This document shows, one piece after another, positions 17,036 to 27,956 of a DNA stretch of 64,000 nt. The stretch is from Fragum whitleyi (lineage: Eukaryota; Mollusca; Bivalvia; Cardiida; Cardiidae), in NCBI GenBank assembly GCA_948146395.1, contig OX411559.1, positions 41,640,739-41,704,738 of the forward strand, given 5' to 3'. The translations under genes were made by a program, and so were the position numbers. Every line of letters starts with the position of its first letter. The stretch's first letter is position 1. Under the pieces are notes generated by a model. The model was not told the DNA's origin. It searched no databases and saw only the letters and a list, made by a program, of their open reading frames with translations.

Positions 17036-18498
17036 TTTAGCTCACCTGTGCACAATTGCTCAAGGGGAGCTCTCAGGATCGCCTTGGCTCCATCGTCTGT
17101 CGTGTATCGTCAACGTTCTTTAACTTCTTCTCCCTAACCACTGAGCCGATTTCCAATTAAATACATGTATTGCAAGAATGTTCCCTGGATGACCGTCTTC
17201 AAAAATTGTTCGCTAAATTTTGATGGACCCATTAATATGGGGAGGGGGGGGGGGGAGAGCAGGACTTACTTTGAGCCCAAAATCTTTGAACGACATCTCC
17301 TACTGACCCACTGGGTCGAATTCAATAATATAATGTGCCTTGGGTGCTCCTCTTGGAAAATTGTTCGCAAAATTTGAATTGCCCCCGTTAATATGAACGT
17401 AACAGGAGGGGGGGGGGAATCTTTGAACGCCATCTCCTCCTGAACCACTGCGTCAGTTTAATGAAACTTATACCAGAATAATCCTTGGGGAACCCTCTTT
17501 AAAATATTTTTCGCAATTTTTTTATTGACCCATAAAAATGGGCGTGGCAAGGCGGGGCTTATTTCGAACCCAACATTTCCGAACGATATCCTCTTCCGAA
17601 CCACTTGGCAAGTTTTAATGAAACTCTATCATATGTTCCTTGGGTGACCCTCTTGAAAATTTAATTTTGATTTGCCCATAAAAATAAGCGTTTCAGGCGG
17701 GGCTTATTTTCAGCGCGAAATCGTTGGACGACATCTCCTCCTGATCCACTGGGCATTTTTTATTGAATTTCTGACAGAATTTTCCTTGAGTGACTTTCTT
17801 CAGAAAGTTTTTGCAAAATTGTGATTGGCCCATAAATATTAGGGTAACAGGGCGGGGCTTATTTTGAGCCCTAATACTTTGAGCGACATCCTCTCCTGAA
17901 CCACTGGGCTTATTTAATTGAATTTCTACCAGAATATTCCTTGGGCGACCCTCTTCAGAAATTGTTTGCGAAATTTTGAATCGCCCATAAATATGGACGG
18001 GGCTTATTTTGAGCCCGGAATCTTCGAACGACATCTTATCCTGAACCACTAGGTTGATTTTAATGAAATTCTACCAGAAAGTGCCTTGGTCGATCCTCGT
18101 CATAAATTGTTCGCGAAATTTTGATTTGACTATAAATATGTACGTGGTAGGACGCGGCTTATTTTGAGCCCAAAGTCTCCTCACTGATCAATGGGCAGAC
18201 TTCAACCAAAGTTGGTAGAAATGTCCCTTGGGCAGCCGTTCTCAAAACTGTGAACAAAACCACCTTCTAAACCTAAGACTATTTTAAATGAAACATTGTC
18301 ATTATGTATCTCCTGCGATCCTTTATAAAAAAAAATGTCGTGACATTCTGATTTGGCCATAAACATGGACGCGGCAGGGTTCTCATTTTCACTTTGAATC
18401 ATTGGAATAATATCTCCTCTTCAACAACTAGGCAAATATGAATGAGACTTTGCCAGAAAAATCGGGTGAGATCCGCTGGACAAACAAAATTCAGGTGA
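17036..18498 (+). repeat. Tandem repeat bounded by CTCACCTG / CAGGTGAG, roughly 150-bp units
   Basis: The stretch begins AGCTCACCTGTGC and ends CAGGTGAGCGATTTAGGG. In between are about eight to nine degenerate units. Each contains TCTTTGAACGACATCTCCTC, a CCACTGGG...TTTAATGAA block, CCTTGGGTGACCCTCTTC, a TTGTTCGCAAAATTTTGA block and GGGCGGGGCTTATTTTGAGC. Short ORFs across units are broken in every frame. A second element with the same ends lies at 42268-43394. Confidence 0.6.
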
Positions 18499-18607
18499 GC
18501 GATTTAGGGTTATTCTGGTCCTCGTGTTTTTGTAATTGTATGGGAATATGTTACGTCCTTATATGAGCGCATAGAAGACTCCAGTGTTAAAGTGTTTTCT
18601 TTGATTA

Positions 18608-18637
18608 AGAGGAGACAAGAAAGAAGGAAAGAAAGAG

Positions 18638-18668
<31 letters not shown>

Positions 18669-18725
18669 AAAGAAAGAAAGATTGAATGAATGAAAGAAAT
18701 TCTGAAAGAAAGAATGAAGAATGAA
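18608..18725. repeat. (GAAA)n microsatellite region
   Basis: GAAAGAAA repeats with interruptions, followed by GAATGAATGAAAGAA variants. Confidence 0.85.
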
Positions 18726-18985
18726 TCCTTTCATTTATTTCATTTTTTATTTGGAATTAACAATATGTTATTTTTATGCTTTTTAAGTTGACTAAGTATA
18801 AACATTATAGGCCTTTGTGAGCAATAATAACAGTATAGGTGTATTTTCAAAACTGAGCTCTGGCGTAGGCGATGAGTCTATACCATAGTTATATCGGGTA
18901 TATTTAAAAAGCATATGATAGGAAATACACGTGCTCTCTTCACTTCAAGTTTAAAAGTGCACGTTTAAGTAAACCTTATGATCTA

Positions 18986-19210
18986 TTGATTGAATGGAGT
19001 TTAACTCCGCTTTCAACATTTTTTGCAGTTACATCGCGGCGGCTTGAGCACCTAACAATGGTTTCCTGGCATTTCTCTTACCAGTATAACCACCACAGCC
19101 TTTCCTAGCCTGCATCTGCTATCTCTCATAGCTCTATGATTATCAAACCATTGGTGAGAGACATATAGTCGGAAAGAGTGAGTGCCGCCGTCGGGTATCG
19201 AACCCGGGAT
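18986..19210 (-). mobile_element. tRNA-derived SINE, 5'-truncated copy 1
   Basis: Read on the minus strand, the element starts inside the tRNA-like head at the B box (GGGTTCGATACCC), runs through CACTCACTCTTTCCGACTAT and the conserved body (CCAATGGTTTGATAATC, AGGTGCTCAAGCCGCCGCGA), and ends CTCCATTCAATCAA. It lacks the A box. Confidence 0.75.
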
Positions 19211-19329
19211 CGTTATTTTAGGACGAACATTTATTACGTTACAATCGAATTGTCTTTATATCAATGAATCATTAAATATTTTTTTATAATCACTACTCAA
19301 TAAATCTTGCATATGTGCGACAAAACAGG

Positions 19330-19333
19330 CAAT
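19330..19333. repeat. Target-site duplication CAAT, left
   Basis: CAAT directly abuts the TG end of the LTR at 19334. It is matched by CAAT at 22568-22571 next to the other LTR end. Confidence 0.75.
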
Positions 19334-20125
19334 TGTTACGTGCCAATGTAACAAGAACAAAGATTGATTGAATGGGGTTTTACGCCGCTTTCAACATTAT
19401 TTCAGTTATATCGCGGCGGCTGGAACACCTAACAATGGATTCCTGGTATTTCTCACACCAGTACTACCATTACATTCTTTCCTAGCCTCCAGCTGCTATC
19501 TCACATAGGTCTACGATTATCGACCCATTGGTGAGAGACAAATAGTCGGAAAGAATGAGTGCCGCCGTCGGGGATCGAACCCGGGACCTCTAGATTGACA
19601 GTCCGACGCAACAAGAACAAAGAAGCCAGCAACAAACTTTACAATTAACAATATTTATTGACAATAACAACAGAATTATTGACAATATGAAATTAATACA
19701 AAAACAAATTACAATACCTTGAATGTTTAATCCTAAAGTTTTTAATTTTAGATCCAATTTAATTAAGTTCCTGGTCCACAAATAATAAGTCAAATAATAT
19801 CCAAATTTAAAATAAAACACGCTTTCAAACACACTTTTAAGATAAGAAGAAATCCCCTTTAAGTTTAACACAGTACTACTAAATGAAACCATTAGTCTAA
19901 ATCAAGTGAACCAAGAATGCTGTAGGAACCCCTTTATAATATACTATAGAGCAATCTGGAATAGCATAGAACATAAGAATACTCTAGAGTCTGAATCACT
20001 TTCTAAAAGGCCTTTCTAGAAAGATCTAAAATCTTCTACATACATTTACATTGGAAAATCCCAGACTAATTCTAAAAATAGACACGGTAAATACCATTAG
20101 GTTTATTTATAGTTTATATATAACA
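19334..20125 (-). mobile_element. 3' LTR of Ty3/gypsy-type retrotransposon, carrying a SINE
   Basis: Read in the element's direction (minus) it runs from TGTTATATATAAACT at 20125 to TAACA at 19334, giving TG...CA termini. Removing the SINE insertion at 19363-19622 leaves about 532 bp. A TATA-like TATTATAAAG lies near 19936-19945. The first 103 bp match the remnant 5' LTR at 22463-22567 with about one substitution and two single-base indels. Confidence 0.8.
19363..19609 (-). mobile_element. SINE copy 2, nested in the 3' LTR
   Basis: It is flanked by a perfect 13-bp direct repeat AACAAGAACAAAG (19350-19362 and 19610-19622). It has the B box GGGTTCGATCCCC and the conserved body, and is truncated just upstream of GTCGGACTGTCAATC, so the A box is missing. 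It inserted after the retrotransposon. Confidence 0.85.
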
Positions 20126-20136
20126 CTTTCCCCCTT
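20126..20136 (-). other. Polypurine tract
   Basis: AAGGGGGAAAG on the minus strand directly abuts the TG of the 3' LTR, as expected for the plus-strand primer of an LTR retrotransposon. Confidence 0.75.
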
Positions 20137-20403
20137 GAAAGAAAAAAGAAAGGTTTATGAAATAAATCTTTCTTTTTGCATTATCTTTAGCATATACAAT
20201 GATTATATACTTTACACAATTGATAATATCATGATTTGTTGAAACATTTTAGCACATCTAGCATGAAAATACAAACAATTTTCATCAAAAGAATTGAAAA
20301 AGAGATACATATGCAAACATATATACATACATATAAACAAAAAATATAGTGAAATGGTACTGTTAAATTCAATTTTATATTAAAGATAAGATAATTCAAA
20401 ATT

Positions 20404-21948
20404 TTAGACTCTTGACAGAGCATCTGGTATAATGTTGTCTTTTCCTTTAATGTGTCTTACATCAAGATCAAATTCTTGAAGTGACAAACTCCACCTCAAT
20501 AATCTTTGGTTCTTACTCTTAAGTTTGTGAAGAAAACTTTAGGGATTGTGGTCACTGAATACAACTATAGGAGAAGTTGCAGATGTTAAATAATCTTCAA
20601 AATGTTGGATTGCCAAAATCAGAGCAAGACATTCCTTTTCAATGGTGGAGTAGTTTTTCTGATGTTTGTTTAATTTTTTAGAATAATAACAAACTGGATG
20701 ATCTATACCATCATCGTCTTCTTGCAAAAGAACAGCACCAATACCAACATCACTTGCATCAACAGCTAATTTGAAACATTTGTCAAAATCAGGTGCTGAA
20801 AGAACTGGTGTACTCTTTAGTATGGTTTTTAAGCGATCAAAGGCAACTTGACAGTTATCATTCCATTTGAACTTAACATTTTTCTTTAATAAAGTTAAAG
20901 GTTCAGCTTTTATAGAAAAATTCTTACAAAACTGTCTATAGCAGCCAGCCATACCAAGAAATAGCATCAGTTGCTTTTTAGTAGCAGGCACAGGAAACTC
21001 AGAGATAGCATTGACCTTAGATTCTAAAGGTTTAACTTGACCCTGTCCCACAAGATGTCCTAAAAAAGTAACAGTAGCATGACAAAATTCTGTTTTTCCC
21101 AGATTAACAGTCAATTTTGCATCACTGAGACGGTCGAAGAATTGTTTGATTCTTTAAATATGGTCACTCCATGTGTCTGTATAGATGATGACGTCGTCGA
21201 TGTATGCGTCACAGCCATATAAGCCAGCTATAACCATATTTACAAGCCGCTGAAACGTCGCAGGAGAATTTTTCATCCCAAATGGCATAACTTTGTACTG
21301 GTACAGACCAGTTGGAGTAGCAAATGCTGATACTTCTTTAGCCCTACCAGTGAGCGGAACTTGCCAGAATCCTTTGAGAAGGTCAAATTTGGTGACATAT
21401 TTAGAATTACCGACTTTGTCAATACAGTCATCAATTCTTGGTATTGGAAAAGAGTCAGTTTTTGTCACTGAGTTCACTTTTCGATAGTCAGTACACATTC
21501 TGTATGTTCCATTTGGCTTTGGAACTAATATACATGGTGAACTGTAATTACTTTGGCTGGGTTCAATAAAATCATTCTCCAATAAGTAATTCACTTCATC
21601 TTGAAGGGCTTTTTGTTTCACTGGATTCATTCTATAAGGATGTTGTTTTATTGGTTGAGAATCTTCCACAATGACATCATGATATATTTTATCAGTTCTT
21701 GTGGGGATGTCAGGAAACAAGTGTTTATATTCATTAATCAACTGTTTCAGCTCTTCTCGTTGAGATGGCTCCAAATGTGAAAGTTTGCCGTCAAGATTCT
21801 TTAGTATTTCAGAGTTCTCAAGTTTAGGTGGACCAGGAACAGATTTTTCACTAAAATCTGAACTAACTTCTGATTCAATCACATTTGATTCTTGTGGGAC
21901 AGTGTTTACAACTGTAATTGGTTTTGAAATATAGCTATCTCTGTCAAA
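20404..21948 (-). pseudogene. Retrotransposon reverse transcriptase and RNase H remnant
   Basis: From 21882 the frame carries the RT lead-in (KQHPYRMNPVKQ), VPKPNGTYRMCTDYRKVN, the FDLLKGFWQVPL block, VMPFGMKNSPATFQR and the catalytic YIDD box. An in-frame TAA at 21151-21153 follows WSDHI. The same frame resumes and runs through FLGHLVGQG, FLGMAGCYR and the RNase H region (VDASDVGIGAVLLQEDDD, STIEKECLALI, VFSDHNP). A second TAA follows FSDHNP, after which RNase H continues to DALSRV and a stop at 20404. Motifs assign it to Ty3/gypsy. Confidence 0.85.
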
Positions 21949-22462
21949 ATACTTTTTTTAGCATATTCACATGACACAATTGTTTATTTTTACGCCTTCC
22001 GGGAGTATTGATGATATAATTCAAATCACTTGTTTTTCTTATCAATAGTATACGGGCCATAATATCTTGCCTGTAAGGGTCGGCCAGGTATTGGCAAAAG
22101 AGCAAGGACTTTATCACCTGGTTCAAATTTCCTATCAACACTACGCTTGTCATATCTTGCCTTCATTTTGCTCTGAGATGATTTAAGATTTGACCTAGCA
22201 ACCTCACATGCCCTAGACAGTTTATTTCTGAAGTCAGAAACATACTGTAACAAGTTCAAGGGTGTTTCATCATCAGCAAGAAATTTCTCTTTTAAGAGTG
22301 TTAATGGCCCACGAACAGAATGACCAAAAACTAACTCAAAGGGGCTAAAGCCAAGAGATTCTTGAACAGATTCTCTGACTGCAAATAAAAGCAAATGAAT
22401 ACCTTCATCCCAATTTTTCTCTGTATCAAAACAATATGACCTTATCATATTCTTTAGGGTCT
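21949..22462 (-). pseudogene. Retrotransposon integrase C-terminal remnant
   Basis: It begins at a QTLKNMIRSYC segment fused to the LTR remnant at 22462/22463. It contains the family segment ESLGFSPFELVFGHSVRGPL, the GDKVLALLPIPGRPLQARYY region and GPYTI, then GRRKNKQLCHVNMLKK. Two single-A length changes in A-runs (near 22035 and 21955) shift the frame before the RT lead-in. The catalytic D,D-35-E region is deleted. RT follows after a linker of some tens of residues with no LTR between, which suggests one polyprotein. Confidence 0.75.
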
Positions 22463-22567
22463 GATCTAAAATCTTCTACATACATTTACATTGGAAAATT
22501 CCCAGACTAATTCTAAAAAATAGACACGGTAAATACCATTAGGTTTATTTATAGTTTATATACAACA
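22463..22567 (-). mobile_element. 5' LTR remnant, 105 bp
   Basis: It matches the first 103 bp of the 3' LTR. It begins TGTTGTATATAAACT at 22567 and breaks off at GATC (22463), where integrase sequence follows directly. The opposite end is flanked by CAAT (22568-22571). Confidence 0.8.
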
Positions 22568-22571
22568 CAAT
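22568..22571. repeat. Target-site duplication CAAT, right
   Basis: Pairs with 19330-19333 and defines the insertion. Confidence 0.75.
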
Positions 22572-24320
22572 TCAAAAGAGAGAATTCGTAATTCCAGTTT
22601 TATCTTACAGTTGCAAAGTCATTATTTCAAAATATCAAGTTTTAAATCAAAGTACCACTTAACACTAATGGATACCTTAATTGGAGTATCCGATTATATT
22701 CTCGCATTCAGCGGTTAGACAGAATGCTTAGGTTTTAAGTTCTTGGGCAAAAGCAATGAAATTATATCCTTTCCGGAATTAGAAAACGTTTCGAGTAGGT
22801 ACTTCTAGCCGTAAAATTGATACACCATCTTTGCACGACTAGGCACGCGTAACATAATTGGTGTCTAGCAATAGTCACTGTTATTTTTGGCCTAGCTTAG
22901 CAGGCCATAGGAAACAACCCTGTATCCTTGAAATCGTCTGGGAAAAAGATAATCGAGTCAAAAACCGAACAACGTGTGTATTACGTACCTTTATTTGCTC
23001 ACGCGCGCGCAAAAAATAGGTCAAGTATACGTCATCAACTTTTGTGCGGCACGAAGTGCTTTGTGTATTCAACGCAGTGCTTGCATATCAATACACTGTG
23101 CTAAAATCAAAGTAGTGATAGTACTGAAGGCGATGGAACTAAATAGACGAAACAACACACGATGTCAATTACCTTGAATATAACCTTGATTATTTATCTT
23201 GTCCTTATCATGTATACCAGATATTTTCTTACTTATCAATGCCAAAATCACTGCTATGTTAAAAATACATAGCTTTTATATTAGATATTGACGGATGACC
23301 TTGCTGATAGAGAAAAGAAGAATTGCTGCTTACTAACCCTTTCTCCTTTCTCTCTAATATTATCTACCCTTTCTGCTACAAATTTTTACTAATTTGTCCA
23401 AATATTAAGCAATCTGCAACCCTTTACAATATGGACCTGTCTAAACATTTGTTGTCTTGTAATTGATTAATCGAAATAAGAAAAATTTTTAAAAGCCTTA
23501 TCCCACCCTTAATTCCTTAAACAGACAACAAAATTTTAGACTCTGCCAAGTTGGAACAGGTTGCAGACAATAAATCATCATGAGTGTAATTGGAATTAGA
23601 AATTGAAAAATAATAGGGTATGAGTATAGGGTGGACCATATTGTGAGAAAGGGAGAAATTGACCCTATCAATTTCTTGTGTTCCCACAGTAAAAATTAAC
23701 TTCTTTATGGAATAAAATTCAATGTAAAAGAAAGAGCCGACGAGCTTGTGCCCCTAGAGAAACAGCATTACTACGATTGTAAGAGGAAATGATCGAATGG
23801 ATAAATTGACTGACTGGTAACAAACAAATAATCTCAAGTAAAATTATAAAAACGCGAGTTGCGCCTGTCTCGAAGCGGTATCGGGCGTAGTAATTTATAA
23901 CTTGGGAATTAGTTGTTTTTGGCGGACTCAGCGCTATATAGTGAGAATACCGTTCGACATCTTTCCTTGTAAGTGAGTTCGGGATGTGGCTTACGATCCC
24001 AATAGGTAAATGGAAACCTTGGTTTCCCTCGCCGAGAAAAAAGCCTCGCTAAAAAGATTAAAAAATTGGAGTGCATGTCTTCAAGTGTCACTTGCCTCTT
24101 TATTAACCAGGCCTTCAACGTTTTTAGCGCTTTGATTTTTTTTATCTCCCCTACTGCTAGTGAATCTTGCACAACTTGCACTTTTCGCTCATTTGATGAA
24201 ATCATTGAGTTATCGTCCATGGTAAAACCAACCTTTACTCGATAAAGAATAGATTTTCGAAAATGGTCCTTGTATAACTTTTTGGATCTACTCTTCTCTG
24301 ATTGAAATTAGGTTTATTTA
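22572..24320. other. Intergenic stretch with one weak candidate ORF
   Basis: No recognised gene. The part at 23334-23690 shares motifs (CTAACCCTTT, GGACCTGTC, GGTTGCAGAC) with 30826-31050. A 103-codon minus-strand ORF at 23909-24220 opens in a strong start context (ACCATGG) and encodes a basic protein, but I recognise no family or splice partner. Confidence 0.35.
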
Positions 24321-24726
24321 TTTAATGCCTGTCGATGGTTTATCTAAAAAAATTGGTAGATTATCACTTGATAATATGACCACAAATGAAATTATCTAAA
24401 ACTTAGACCCTGCTTCGTTCATTTAACCCTTTCTGACATCATTAAAGCGGGGCCCACTAAGTGATGTTATCATGAACGTTGCTTAGCAATGACGTTCAAA
24501 ATTACATGCGTTAGGAAAATTTGTTCCAAAATTCTCACATTTTTCCTCACTTGTGCATTAAGTAAATAAAATAATCGTTTGTTTTTCAGGTAAGAGCGAT
24601 TCATATTTCATTATGTGAACAACAAAAGCTATACCGTCAGTCGTGACTCCGCCACTCGTGAAACTATAGCTTTTGTTGTTCACTCAAAAAAGTAGATCGA
24701 TTTGATGCAAACGTTTATCCTCTATA
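24321..24726 (+). mobile_element. CRE-bearing palindromic MITE, copy 3 (diverged)
   Basis: The same order of blocks as 11899-12318 (GGTTTATC, GGTAGATTATCACTTGATAA, the hairpin with GAACAACAAAAGCTATA). The TGACGTCA sites are mutated here (CTGACATCAT, GTGATGTTAT). Confidence 0.7.
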
Positions 24727-24786
24727 TTATTTGAGTGACAAAACTACCAATCCTCAAATATGCGACCGCGGGTTTGATCCCAAACA

Positions 24787-24942
24787 GCGGCACATATCCC
24801 TCCCCATATGGGCCCGAAATTACCCCCCCCCCCCCCCCCCACACACCACCACCATATAGACCAATAAAATTATATTGGTCTTTATGGTTGTAAGGAGGGG
24901 GGGGGGGTATTTCGGGCCCCTATGTCCTTCCCGAAATCTGTT
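24787..24942. repeat. Poly-C/poly-G foldback
   Basis: A GGGCCCGAAATTACCCCCCC block and its inverse GGGGGGTATTTCGGGCCC flank an ATAGACCAATAAAATTATA turn. It includes a run of about 18 C near 24823-24840. The length of the run may be unreliable. Confidence 0.6.
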
Positions 24943-25533
24943 TCCAACGAACTGGTGTATAATCGTTACTCATACTGGTGCGAGAAATATATTTGTATAA
25001 AGTATTTATATAAAGTATTTGTTGTTAGGTGATCCAGGCGTCGCATTATTACTGATAAACTGTCTTAATTATAAAGATAAAAGAAAAAAGATTAAATGTT
25101 ATTTTTCATAATCGCTCCAATCAAAACAATTGGTACCTGTCCCGGGTTTTTTAATTGATTTTAAATGAAATTTACTTGGTTATTGTCAAAGCAGTTCAAT
25201 TAAGTATGGAGCCTGACCTGTTGAATTCATTATGGTCAGAGTATGACAGCCTCTTTTGAAATATTAGGATAAATTTGTTCGTCACTGACATTGGTAAGAG
25301 TTTAAATACATTAATTCCTAAAAACTGAACAATTATGGGCCTACGTTATGTTTACCTCTAACGATAGTAACAGCGAGATTCATAGGATCAAGTTTTAATG
25401 TAAAATATGTAAGATTACAAGACGCGTGCCAAAGTAGAAATCATAATTCAAGATGTTTGGGAGCACTGAAGTTAAAACAACGCCGATAATTATCTTATTG
25501 ATTACATACGTCGTATAAAAATATCAGAACAAA

Positions 25534-26766
25534 ATGCACATACAAAAAAGTATTCTATTATTTCATGTCTTCATGGTGAGTTGCAGCCTTTCTAATTGTG
25601 CCAACTCGACAGATGCTTCGAACCTTCTGTCTTCGGTTCTAAGAAATTACAACAAAGATGTCAGACCCGTGATCGATCAAGGACAACCAGTTGTTGTGAG
25701 TGTAACATTATATCTACGGTCTATTCAAAGTCTCAACGAAGTTACAGGGGAATTTTATATTATTGGAGGGTTTGTGTTAAACTGGATAGATGAATTAATC
25801 AGTTGGGACCCCGCGCTTTATGGAAATTTAACCAAAACATTAATATCATATGATAAAGTCTGGGTACCAGAACTGATCCTCACAACAACTTCGGATGAGT
25901 CGGATTCGATGGCTAGGAAATGGCAGCGCGTGACGTATTTCTTTGATGGAAGGGCTAGACTCGTTGTGGGTGGCCGTGTGAAAGCAACATGCGACGTGAA
26001 TGTTGAAAACTTTCCTTTCGATAAACAAGCGTGCAGAATAATGTACCAGGCCTGGGGTTATGATACGCAAGATCTTGTATTTATAATTGGATCAGAATCA
26101 GCTTATAAACACCAGTTCACAGAGAACGGCAAATGGGATCTAAAGGGAACACAAATAAAGAACTCAACTGTAGACGGTTGGTCGACGATTGAGGTAACTT
26201 TCTTCCTCTCAAGAAAATCCGGATTTACCGTAGTCAGTCTGGTAACACCACTTTTATTCATGAGCCTTCTGAACCTACTGGTATTTATTCTGGTCCCTGA
26301 ATCCGGCGAGAGAGTGTCTTATTCTGTAACAGTTATGCTAGCCATTGCTGTATTCGTGACGATAATCAGCGAAGCCCTGCCCAATACCTCATCTCCAGTT
26401 CCTGCGATTACTTACATGCTGATGACCAACTTAATTATCAGCGCTTGCATTACTTTGGTTACAATCATAAACCTTGGTCTTTACCATAAGAATGTCGAAC
26501 AACCGGTCCCTAAAATATTACAGGTACTATACCTCTGTGCATTTTGCAAGAAAAGCCGCGAAAACATGATATCGACTGAAGGAAAGATTCTTGGAAATTC
26601 ACATCAACAAAAGGAAATTCCGAAACAGTTTTTAGAACAAAGTGAACATAGCGAAGAAGTAACATGGAAGAAAATTAGCGGAATGGTTGATACTTTTGCT
26701 TTGATTTTCTTCTGTTGTGTGTCTTTTTTTGTTTTCTTCTTTTACTTGGCGAAGGTCACTGCTTGA
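25534..26766 (+). CDS. Cys-loop ligand-gated ion channel subunit (nicotinic receptor-like), intronless
   Basis: A 410-residue single-exon ORF with the full pentameric channel layout. A hydrophobic signal peptide spans about 1-24. The extracellular domain carries WDPALYGN, the loop-A variant WVPEL, and the 13-residue Cys-loop CDVNVENFPFDKQAC (C153-C167), then WGYD. M1 is near 231-254, M2 near 260-281 (GER before it, Leu at 9', Glu at the outer end), M3 near 290-313, a loop of about 70 residues, and M4 near 384-405. The GE-R entry and outer Glu suggest a cation channel. Loop C (near 205-216) lacks the vicinal Cys pair of alpha subunits and canonical aromatic residues are partly replaced, so the ligand cannot be predicted. 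Lack of introns suggests retroposition or intron loss. TATAAAA at 25514-25520 is too close to this ATG to serve it in the usual way; Met14 is an alternative start. Confidence 0.9.
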   Translation: MHIQKSILLFHVFMVSCSLSNCANSTDASNLLSSVLRNYNKDVRPVIDQGQPVVVSVTLYLRSIQSLNEVTGEFYIIGGFVLNWIDELISWDPALYGNLTKTLISYDKVWVPELILTTTSDESDSMARKWQRVTYFFDGRARLVVGGRVKATCDVNVENFPFDKQACRIMYQAWGYDTQDLVFIIGSESAYKHQFTENGKWDLKGTQIKNSTVDGWSTIEVTFFLSRKSGFTVVSLVTPLLFMSLLNLLVFILVPESGERVSYSVTVMLAIAVFVTIISEALPNTSSPVPAITYMLMTNLIISACITLVTIINLGLYHKNVEQPVPKILQVLYLCAFCKKSRENMISTEGKILGNSHQQKEIPKQFLEQSEHSEEVTWKKISGMVDTFALIFFCCVSFFVFFFYLAKVTA

Positions 26767-27001
26767 TGTTTATCATGGAACGCTTTGAAAAAACACAGAA
26801 TATAATGAATATTTGAAAAGAAATTGGATCATCTGGCGGAGGTCAACCGGAGCAAATGGCTAAAACTCGCCGGATTTTACAAAAAGCGACAAAAATCTAT
26901 TGAAAAAACAACAACAACAAAAAAAATCAACCAACAGGTGTCTGTATTTCAAGCGAAAACTATCGTACCAATTTCCCATTTTAATGTAAACTAGCCGAGT
27001 C
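26767..27001. other. 3' flank of the receptor gene
   Basis: No polyadenylation signal close to the stop. The first AATAAA on the plus strand is at 27208-27213. Otherwise featureless. Confidence 0.35.
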
Positions 27002-27120
27002 GCCATCATAGCTCAATTAGTAGCGCGTCGGACTGTCAATTAAGAGGTCCCGGGTTCGATCTCCGACGGAGGCACTCACCCTTTCCGACTAGTTGTCTTC
27101 GAACAATGGGTTGATAGTTG
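27002..27120 (+). mobile_element. SINE copy 3, tRNA-like head only
   Basis: It contains the A box (TAGCTCAATTAGTAGCG), anticodon-like GTC in GGACTGTCAATTAAG, B box GGTTCGATCTCC and the start of the body (CACTCACCCTTTCCGACTA), then breaks off after CAATGGGTTGATAG. The GTC loop suggests descent from tRNA-Asp. Mismatches in the acceptor stem argue against a functional tRNA gene. Confidence 0.75.
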
Positions 27121-27339
27121 TTTTGACATTATGTTTATCTGCACCCCCCCCCCCCCTCCGGCGTGCATTGTTGCGAATTTGGAATTTTGGAAAATAGCAT
27201 GAAGGTGAATAAAAATGGATAAAATTCGCTGGATTTCGTTAAAAGTGACAAAAATTTACAATTCTGGCGTTCTAGGTACTTTCCAGTTTACGGAATAGCA
27301 CGAACGACTACATTCGACTACATTTTTTACTCAAATCGC

Positions 27340-27835
27340 TTGAAAATTAGTCAGAAATGTACATACATATAATATATCCCATGACAGAAAAAGTTGGGTC
27401 GAAAGGCGGGGGTTAAAAAATTAAGCAAGTTTAAAATTGGATAAACTGATGTCAAAAATAAGGTTATTGGTTCAAATGTGTGCCCACGTGAAATCTCGGT
27501 CGAGTTCAAAAATGGGTCAAGTGAGGAAACAAGTAAGGCCATGCAGTCACATTTTTGAAGAAAAAAAGTATGAATTCTAAGAAAGAACGAGAGTGCATTA
27601 TTGGTGCCACATCTTCGTCTAAAGCATCTTGAAACTTGGTCAGAATGTTTGTTATGATATCTCTTTATAATTTGGTCAAATTTGGTCAAAACCTCGGTCA
27701 CAGGTCAAATCTCGGAGAAACTTTGCGAGGACTTTAGAGGTCACATTTTTGGTCAAATACTTCGAAATGTTCTTAATGTCTTTGACTTGTTTGAAATTAG
27801 GTCAAGCCAGTCATGGATTTCAAATTAGGTTGGTT
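27340..27835. repeat. Degenerate GGTCAAATCTCGG-type repeats
   Basis: Repeated motifs GGTCAAAT, CTCGGTCAC, AAACTTGGTCAGAATGTTTG and GTCACATTTTT recur at loose spacing. It is non-coding and looks like a fragment of a dispersed tandem repeat. Confidence 0.45.
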
Positions 27836-27956
27836 TTTTTTTTGCATTTTGCCATCTTTATTAACAATGCCTCGCGTGAGTGCTTTTTGGCCAATAGTCC
27901 TTTTTTCTATAAATCAATAAATGGCTGACGAACAAGATTTGTTTCACACATAGCCT

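Larger units (their letters stand above)
19334..22567 (-). mobile_element. Internally deleted Ty3/gypsy LTR retrotransposon with INT upstream of RT
   Basis: The whole element is bounded by CAAT target duplications (19330-19333, 22568-22571). In transcription order it holds a 105-bp 5' LTR remnant, the C-terminal part of integrase, a linker, reverse transcriptase, RNase H, a short untranslated stretch, a polypurine tract and a full 3' LTR. The rest of the 5' LTR, the primer site, gag, protease and the catalytic part of integrase are deleted. The INT-RT-RH order differs from most Ty3/gypsy elements and matches the order described for Gmr1-type elements. The pol remnants carry premature stops and frameshifts, so this copy cannot be autonomous. 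Confidence 0.8.

Noticed and set aside
27002..27075. Possible tRNA-Asp gene
   Set aside because: A and B boxes are present, but the acceptor stem has mismatches and SINE body follows directly. It is a SINE head.
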